Shown here piece after piece: positions 7,925 through 11,974 of a DNA stretch of 11,974 bases. How positions within the stretch are numbered: the stretch's first letter is position 1; each line of letters begins with the position of its first letter. Source of the stretch: Erythrobacter sp. UBA2510. Lineage in GTDB: Bacteria > Pseudomonadota > Alphaproteobacteria > Sphingomonadales > Sphingomonadaceae. Where the stretch lies: assembly GCA_002341345.1 (NCBI GenBank), contig DDNW01000101.1, positions 4,140 to 16,113 of the forward strand, in the 5' to 3' direction. Made by a program: the position numbers and the translations under genes. Below the pieces are notes generated by a model, which was not told where the DNA came from, searched no databases, and was given only the letters and a program-made list of their open reading frames with translations.

Positions 7925-8665
7925 GTGGCGGGCAAGAAGAAGCATCCAAACGAGTACAATCTCACCCGCTGGGCGATCGCTCGGATGGAAGCGGTCGCCG
8001 ACGAGCCGGACAATGACTGGCTAAAGGCCCATGAGCCCGATTTCTGGCGCGAGCGCTCACGCTACCGAAGAGGTCTGATCACCACCCAATGGAGGGAAAA
8101 GTCACACCTCGCGCAAAGGCTCGGCGCGCGCTTCCCCTGGTTTCCAGGCATATTCACCGGCGCCATGGGGCAGATCCTCATGGGGAAAAGCCTTCCAGTC
8201 GACGAAATCAAGAAGGCGATTAGCACGCTGGGATCGCCTTATGATGCGCTGTTGCTGGCCGGCAAAGGCCTTTCAACCCACGTCAGCAAGGACGGTGGCC
8301 ATCCGCTCGATGCTATCTTTCTCGAGTTGGAGCAGCTTCCGAACCTGGCAACCCTGGAAGCCATGGTCTACATCTGGGCGTGGGCGGATCACGACCAGAA
8401 CCATCAGGTCTGGAATGCAGCCTGCCGATTTTACCACTGGATGGTTCCCGATTTTAAATACGAAGGGCTCCTGCCGTTCAACGGCGCATTGTTCCACGCC
8501 GTCGATTGTTACGCGCTCTATCGGGTCTTTCACGCCAATGGCCGGGAGGCGTACAAGTTCTCATGGAGTCAAGGGCTTGTGGAAGTGGTGGAGATGCGGG
8601 AGAACATCCAGCGCGATCTCGATGCCTGGATGCCCGACTACCGATACAGAAATAACGGCAAATGA
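7925..8665 (+). CDS. hypothetical protein between tnsA and tniA
   Basis: This 246-residue protein has a GTG start with at best a weak GGA ten bases upstream. I do not recognise its family. It is soluble, with no signal peptide or clear membrane segment. The N-terminus is basic (KKKH), and the middle to C-terminal part is rich in Trp, His and Tyr (for example IWAWADHDQNHQVW, residues 151-164, and CRFYHWMVPDF near 167-177), suggesting a compact helical fold with a possible metal or aromatic pocket. It is transcribed away from the putative DNA-binding gene, with 122 bases between them, and converges on tnsA with a 67-base gap. Its position inside the core transposition region is unusual: either it is cargo caught between core genes or an accessory transposition factor. 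Its coding character and clean stop context favour a real gene. Confidence 0.7.
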   Translation: MAGKKKHPNEYNLTRWAIARMEAVADEPDNDWLKAHEPDFWRERSRYRRGLITTQWREKSHLAQRLGARFPWFPGIFTGAMGQILMGKSLPVDEIKKAISTLGSPYDALLLAGKGLSTHVSKDGGHPLDAIFLELEQLPNLATLEAMVYIWAWADHDQNHQVWNAACRFYHWMVPDFKYEGLLPFNGALFHAVDCYALYRVFHANGREAYKFSWSQGLVEVVEMRENIQRDLDAWMPDYRYRNNGK

Positions 8666-8732
8666 ACCAGATGAGGTCACAGGACGCAGGGGGCGTTACG
8701 ATGCACACTAGCAGGTTGTGCCCACCGAGACG

Positions 8733-9461
8733 TTAGTCGAAGATGCGTCGACGTTCGCCGAACTTGAATACGGTGTCATCTGTCAACGCGAGGGCACGGT
8801 CGAACCAGATATGATCGTCGGCGCACATCCGCAAGAGCGACGAGATCACGGCTCCTCTCTCGAAGCCTTCGGATTTGGAGATAGCGACGAGATTGCCGAG
8901 GCTTGCCGGGAATAGCCCTGTCTTGGCGAGTGACTGCTTCAGTCTCGGATCCGCCCTGTACTTTTGGCGATCCATGATGGCTCGGACATTCGCCCAGCCT
9001 TTTGCCTCGAGCCATTTCTCCGAAACGACCATGAAGTCGATACGGTCTTGCTGATTGCACCATTCACGCGCGGCCAGATGTTTGCGCGCATGGAGTCCAG
9101 GCGGCCGGGAAGCTTCGATCCGGTCCAGCACCGTTTGCGGTTTCACCTCAACCAAGAGGGATTTGCACCCGCCGTCGCGCGCCGACAACTCGACGAGGTA
9201 GTCAGGCGTGTATCGACGTTCAGTTCCATCCACCAGGTCATCAAAGACGAAGGTGTGTGGCTCCCACTTGATCGTCACGACCTCATTCGCAAAATCGCAC
9301 ATTTGCGCGAATCCACGCTCAAGCGAAGACTGGAAGGCTACTTCTCCGCGTCCTTTTCCGAGCCGATAGAACCCGGTCTCGGCACTGACCCGCGCAGGTA
9401 TTTTTCTTTTCTGCGAGGTGCTTAGGCAGATGCGGTCAACTAGTTTCATTTTCAGTGACAC
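8733..9461 (-). CDS. tnsA: TnsA-type endonuclease
   Basis: This 242-residue protein fits the PD-(D/E)xK nuclease TnsA, which nicks the 5' ends of the transposon so that TnsB-bearing elements excise cleanly. Candidate active-site residues are E48 (SSLERGF), D87 (RYTPDYLVE) and E105-V-K107 (LLVEVKP), in the order known from Tn7 TnsA (E63, D114, Q130, K132). The C-terminal half corresponds to the winged-helix domain that contacts TnsC, and its length is near that of Tn7 TnsA (273). The start is GTG at 9461 or ATG at 9449; neither has a visible Shine-Dalgarno site. It is transcribed inward from the right end of the element. It is separated from tniA by about 1.4 kb with two other genes, unlike Tn7, where tnsA and tnsB are adjacent. 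Confidence 0.9.
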   Translation of the reverse strand: MSLKMKLVDRICLSTSQKRKIPARVSAETGFYRLGKGRGEVAFQSSLERGFAQMCDFANEVVTIKWEPHTFVFDDLVDGTERRYTPDYLVELSARDGGCKSLLVEVKPQTVLDRIEASRPPGLHARKHLAAREWCNQQDRIDFMVVSEKWLEAKGWANVRAIMDRQKYRADPRLKQSLAKTGLFPASLGNLVAISKSEGFERGAVISSLLRMCADDHIWFDRALALTDDTVFKFGERRRIFD

Positions 9462-9562
9462 CGCATTTTGAGCATGGCAGATTTTGTCACAGAGTCGCAG
9501 AAAGAAGCCGAATATTGAACGCTAGTCACCTGATTGAGTCTCCTACTTTGAGAAATTTATCA
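9447..9562. mobile_element. probable right end of the Tn7-like transposon
   Basis: Clear ComM coding sequence begins at 9563, so the element must end just before it. The last transposon bases would be TTTATCA, giving a TG...CA-type tip; Tn7 itself uses TGT...ACA, so the exact base is uncertain by a few positions. The region is AT-richer than its flanks and contains repeated short words: ATTTTC at 9448, ATTTTG at 9465 and 9481 (spaced 16-17 bases), and TTTGAG at 9467 and 9547. These may be parts of TnsB binding sites, which in Tn7 are repeated in each end. A 5-base target duplication would start at 9563 (GGCGG), but its partner lies outside the window. Confidence 0.55.
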
Positions 9563-10222
9563 GGCGGGCTGCGCGTGCGCCCCGGCGAAGTCAGTCTCGC
9601 GCATCTGGGCGTGCTGTTCCTCGACGAACTGCCCGAGTTCCAGCGCCCGGTGCTCGATTCGCTGCGCCAGCCGCTCGAAACGGGCAAGGTCGATGTCGCG
9701 CGGGCCAATGCGCATGTCGTGTTCCCGGCCCGGGTGCAGCTGGTCGCGGCAATGAACCCGTGCCGCTGCGGCCATCTGGGCGATCCCTCGCTTGCCTGTA
9801 GCCGCGCGCCGCGCTGCGCCGCCAATTATCAGAGCCGGGTTTCCGGCCCGCTGCTCGATCGCATTGACCTGCATGTCGAGGTCGATCCGGTCTCCGCCGC
9901 CGACCTTGCCCTGCCCCCGCCCGCCGAAGGCAGCGGCGAGGTAGCCGCACGGGTGGCGGCGGCACGCAAGGTGCAGAATGCACGGGGGCTGCGATCAAAT
10001 GCCGAGCTGGAGGGCGAGGCGCTGGAGGAGTTTGCGACACCCGACGAAGCCGGGCGCAAGCTGCTGTTGCAAGCCGCCGAGGCGATGCGGCTGTCGGCGC
10101 GTGGCTATACGCGGATGCTGCGCGTGGCCCGCACGATTGCCGACCTTGCAGGTGTACGCGAGGTCGGGCGGGTCCACGTGGCAGAGGCGCTCAGCTACCG
10201 GCGGCAATCGCCCAGGGCTTGA
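9563..10222 (+). pseudogene. comM: comM C-terminal fragment, split by the transposon
   Basis: The frame encodes the C-terminal part of ComM, the Mg-chelatase-like MCM/AAA+ helicase that drives branch migration during natural transformation. Visible landmarks are GGLRVRPGEVSLAH, Walker B LFLDELPEF near 9615, NPCRCGHLGD (9755 onward) with paired cysteines of the zinc-binding insert completed by C-x6-C just after, and the C-terminal helical domain to EALSYRRQSPRA. Everything upstream, including Walker A and the N-terminal domain, is missing here and should lie beyond the left transposon end. The remaining frame opens at a GTG at 9455 within the transposon end, but such a product would lack ATP binding. 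comM insertion is a known habit of AbaR/Tn6022 elements. The gene converges on the next with a 6-base gap. Confidence 0.92.
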
Positions 10223-10228
10223 GGGCGC

Positions 10229-10795
10229 CTAGCCCCAGAAGGTCTCTGCGATGATCCAGAGCCCGATGGCGAGGAACAGCAACGCCGCCAGCATCCGCAC
10301 CAGCTTCAGCGGCACGCGCTCAACGATCGCATTGCCCGCATAAACCGCCGGGACATTCGCCAGCATCATGCCGAGCGTCGTGCCCAGCGCGACCAGCGCG
10401 ACGTTCTGGTATTGAGCACCCAAAGCGATCGTCGCGATCTGCGTCTTGTCGCCCATCTCCACGAGGAAGAAGGCCACAGTCGTGGTCAGGAACGGGCCGA
10501 AGCGAGCGTTCGGCTCCTCATCATCGTCGAGCTTGTCGGGCACCAGTGTCCACGCCGCCATCGCGACGAAGCTGATGCCCACCGCGTAACGGAACCACGC
10601 GCCTTCGAGCAACCCGGCAATAGTCGAACCGACCAGCGCCGCCAGCGCATGGTTGGCGATGGTCGCTACGAAAATCCCTGCGATGATCGGCACCGGCTTG
10701 CGAAACCGGGTCGCCAGCACGATGGCGAGCAACATGGTCTTGTCGCCGATCTCGGCCAGTGCGACGACGAGGGTGGAGGTGAGAATGACGTCCAT
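10229..10795 (-). CDS. Gdt1/TMEM165 (UPF0016) family cation exporter
   Basis: This 188-residue membrane protein starts at the ATG at 10795; the open frame extends further upstream but has no membrane or family character there. It shows the two hallmark repeats E-x-G-D-K-T: EIGDKT at 15-20 and EMGDKT at 113-118, in two homologous halves of about three membrane helices each, joined by an acidic loop (LDDDEEPN, 89-96). The family exports manganese (and, in eukaryotes, calcium); bacterial members protect against Mn excess. It is transcribed toward the comM remnant and diverges from the GNAT gene, with 83 bases between the starts. No yybP-ykoY manganese riboswitch is apparent in that space, which is too short for one. 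Substrate is inferred from the family. Confidence 0.92.
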   Translation of the reverse strand: MDVILTSTLVVALAEIGDKTMLLAIVLATRFRKPVPIIAGIFVATIANHALAALVGSTIAGLLEGAWFRYAVGISFVAMAAWTLVPDKLDDDEEPNARFGPFLTTTVAFFLVEMGDKTQIATIALGAQYQNVALVALGTTLGMMLANVPAVYAGNAIVERVPLKLVRMLAALLFLAIGLWIIAETFWG

Positions 10796-10878
10796 GGAAT
10801 ACGCAACGCCGCCTAGCGACGGTGGCAGGCAATGACAATTGTCTTGGCGGACCGAACCGGACAGAGCAGGTACTGACC

Positions 10879-11382
10879 GTGACCGACCGCCCCCGAGACC
10901 TGTCGATCCGATCCGCCACTTCGGGTGACGATGATGCGCTGTGGGCGATCCTCGAGCCCGTGATTCGCGACGGCACGACCTATCCGGTCGATCCCGCCGC
11001 CAGCCGCGAGCAGGCCTTCGCTTATTGGTTTGCGGCCGACAAAAGCGTGTTCGTGGCCGAAGCTTCGGGCAAGGTCGTCGGCACCTATTATATGAAGCCC
11101 AATTCGACCGGCCCCGCCGCCCATGTCGCCAATGCCGGGTACATGGTTCTGCCCGAAGCGCGCGCAGGAGGTGTGGCGCGGGCCATGGCCGAAGACAGCT
11201 TCGCACGAGCCAGGGCGATGGGCTACCGGGCGATGCAGTTCAATCTCGTCATCGCCACCAATGCCGCCGCGATCCACTTGTGGCGCTCGGTCGGGATGAG
11301 CGAAGTCGGGCGGCTTGCGCAGGCCTTCCGCCTGCCCGAGGGGCGTTACGTCGATGCGCTGGTCATGTACCGGATTTTGTGA
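10879..11382 (+). CDS. GNAT-family N-acetyltransferase
   Basis: The chosen start is GTG at 10879 (167 residues), preceded by GCAGG about 8 bases upstream; a GTG at 10822 would add 19 residues that do not look like protein of this family. The acetyl-CoA binding motif A is at RAGGVARAM (95-103), following the beta-strand HVANAGYMVLPE, and motif B is AAIHLWRSVGM (130-140). The C-terminus ends in a beta-strand segment VDALVMYRIL. This is a single-domain acetyltransferase using acetyl-CoA; the acceptor cannot be deduced. It diverges from the cation exporter gene and ends at a hairpin terminator shared with rpmJ. Confidence 0.9.
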   Translation: MTDRPRDLSIRSATSGDDDALWAILEPVIRDGTTYPVDPAASREQAFAYWFAADKSVFVAEASGKVVGTYYMKPNSTGPAAHVANAGYMVLPEARAGGVARAMAEDSFARARAMGYRAMQFNLVIATNAAAIHLWRSVGMSEVGRLAQAFRLPEGRYVDALVMYRIL

Positions 11383-11393
11383 GGTTCAACGCA

Positions 11394-11420
11394 AAAAGCC
11401 CCCGCAATGCGAGGGCTTTT
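11394..11420. terminator. bidirectional intrinsic terminator
   Basis: AAAAGCCC pairs with GGGCTTTT, and the stem continues as CGC/GCG around an AAT loop after one mismatch. Being flanked by an A-run and a T-run, it should work for both the GNAT gene (stop at 11382) and the convergent rpmJ (stop at 11472). A second perfect hairpin, CGGCCC-tgtt-GGGCCG, lies near 11436-11451 without a T-run. Confidence 0.88.
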
Positions 11421-11471
11421 CAACTGTCCGACCTGCGGCCCTGTTGGGCCGTAACGTTCGGCGACCGGCGC

Positions 11472-11597
11472 TTAGCCCTGGCGGGCCTTGAAGCGGCGGT
11501 TGGTCTTGTTGATCACATAGGTGCGGCCACGACGACGAATCACGCGGTTATCGCGATGGCGGTTCTTCAGCGACTTGAGGCTGTTGCGAATCTTCAT
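11472..11597 (-). CDS. rpmJ: 50S ribosomal protein bL36 (zinc-free type)
   Basis: The 41-residue protein [19 protein letters not shown]... is bL36, a small, very basic protein of the large ribosomal subunit. The ATG at 11597 is the family start; a longer frame to 11654 is not coding. It has no cysteines, so it is the C-minus form that does not bind zinc, with the lengthened 41-residue form typical of alphaproteobacteria. No strong Shine-Dalgarno site is visible upstream. It stands alone rather than in a ribosomal operon, ending toward the shared terminator, about 90 bases downstream of the galE-like gene's stop. Confidence 0.96.
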   Translation of the reverse strand: MKIRNSLKSLKNRHRDNRVIRRRGRTYVINKTNRRFKARQG

Positions 11598-11690
11598 GGT
11601 TCTAACCCGGTAAAAAAGAAGCGGCACCGCAGGCACAAACCCCGATGCCGTCAAATCAGGCTGGGCGGGTAGTCGGGCGAGGGGTGAAAG

Positions 11691-11974
11691 TCAACCGACG
11701 GATTCGCGAATCTCGGCCAGACGGCGCTCCCACGCCAGAGCATGGGTGACGATCTGCTCGAGATCGGCATGCGCGGGCTCCCATGGCAGCGCTGCCCTGA
11801 GGCGCGAGGGATCGGCGATCAGTGTCGGCGGATCGCCCGGGCGGCGAGGCGACATGCGCCGCTCGATCTTCATATTGGTCACCCGGTCGACCGCATCGAG
11901 CACTTCGAGCACAGAAAAACCGCGCCCATAGCCGCAATTCATCACCATCGAGCGGCTCGGCTCTTCGATCAGCG
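11691..11974 (-). CDS. galE: UDP-glucose 4-epimerase, C-terminal part
   Basis: The minus-strand frame runs off the right edge; the window holds only the last 94 codons. The segment MVMNCGYGRGFSVLEVLDA corresponds to the NxGxGxGxSVxEV block of GalE-type short-chain dehydrogenases, followed by RRPGDPPTLIADPSRL and LPWEP, the family's RRxGD...AD and LGWxP landmarks, then the final amphipathic helix ending ALAWERRLAEIRESVG. GalE interconverts UDP-glucose and UDP-galactose using bound NAD. The NAD-binding and catalytic residues are outside the window, so a related UDP-sugar epimerase cannot be fully excluded. Confidence 0.9.
   Translation of the reverse strand, partial: LIEEPSRSMVMNCGYGRGFSVLEVLDAVDRVTNMKIERRMSPRRPGDPPTLIADPSRLRAALPWEPAHADLEQIVTHALAWERRLAEIRESVG

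Noticed and set aside
1..9562. CRISPR-associated transposon
   Set aside because: No cas12k or Cascade gene and no regularly spaced repeats were seen; a TniQ alone does not imply guide RNA targeting. The part left of the window was not seen.
10796..11206. Upstream extension of the Gdt1-type exporter frame
   Set aside because: The extension is low-complexity Arg/Pro-rich translation antisense to the GNAT gene; family length and the hydrophobic N-terminus fit the ATG at 10795.

Overview
The window covers the right-hand part of a large Tn7-like transposon and the chromosomal DNA it has inserted into. GC-rich coding sequence, a zinc-free 41-residue bL36 and the ComM sequence style suggest an alphaproteobacterium, probably a sphingomonad (order Sphingomonadales). 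That placement is inferred from protein character, not from a search.

Positions 1 to about 9562 are transposon. From left to right they hold two plus-strand genes that overlap by 4 bases: a HEPN-domain protein resembling the anti-phage ApeA group (cut by the window edge), and a 614-residue protein whose layout matches TnsE of Tn7. A small uncertain ORF follows. Next is a tight minus-strand operon read from right to left: tniA/tnsB (DDE transposase), tniB/tnsC (AAA+ regulator) and tniQ (target-selection adaptor), each overlapping the next. Upstream of tniA lie a small putative DNA-binding protein (minus strand) and an unrecognised 246-residue protein (plus strand). A TnsA-type endonuclease gene (minus strand) lies hard against the element's right end. 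TnsA plus TnsB implies cut-and-paste transposition. TniB would link the transposase to targets chosen by TniQ and perhaps by the TnsE-like protein.

At about 9562/9563 the transposon meets the comM gene, inside the AAA+ domain of ComM. Only the C-terminal third of comM remains in the window. The rest, including Walker A, should lie beyond the left edge at the other transposon end. comM is a known insertion site of the Acinetobacter AbaR/Tn6022 elements, so this looks like an alphaproteobacterial counterpart.

Positions 9563 to 11974 are ordinary chromosome: the comM remnant, a Gdt1/TMEM165-type manganese/cation exporter, a GNAT acetyltransferase, a strong terminator shared with convergent rpmJ (bL36), and the C-terminal end of a galE-type UDP-glucose 4-epimerase cut by the right edge.

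The most unusual points are the translational coupling of a HEPN defence-type gene to a tnsE-like gene, the separation of tnsA from tnsB by two non-core genes, and a TniB whose Walker A lacks its first glycine. No CRISPR array, cas gene, tRNA or rRNA was seen.
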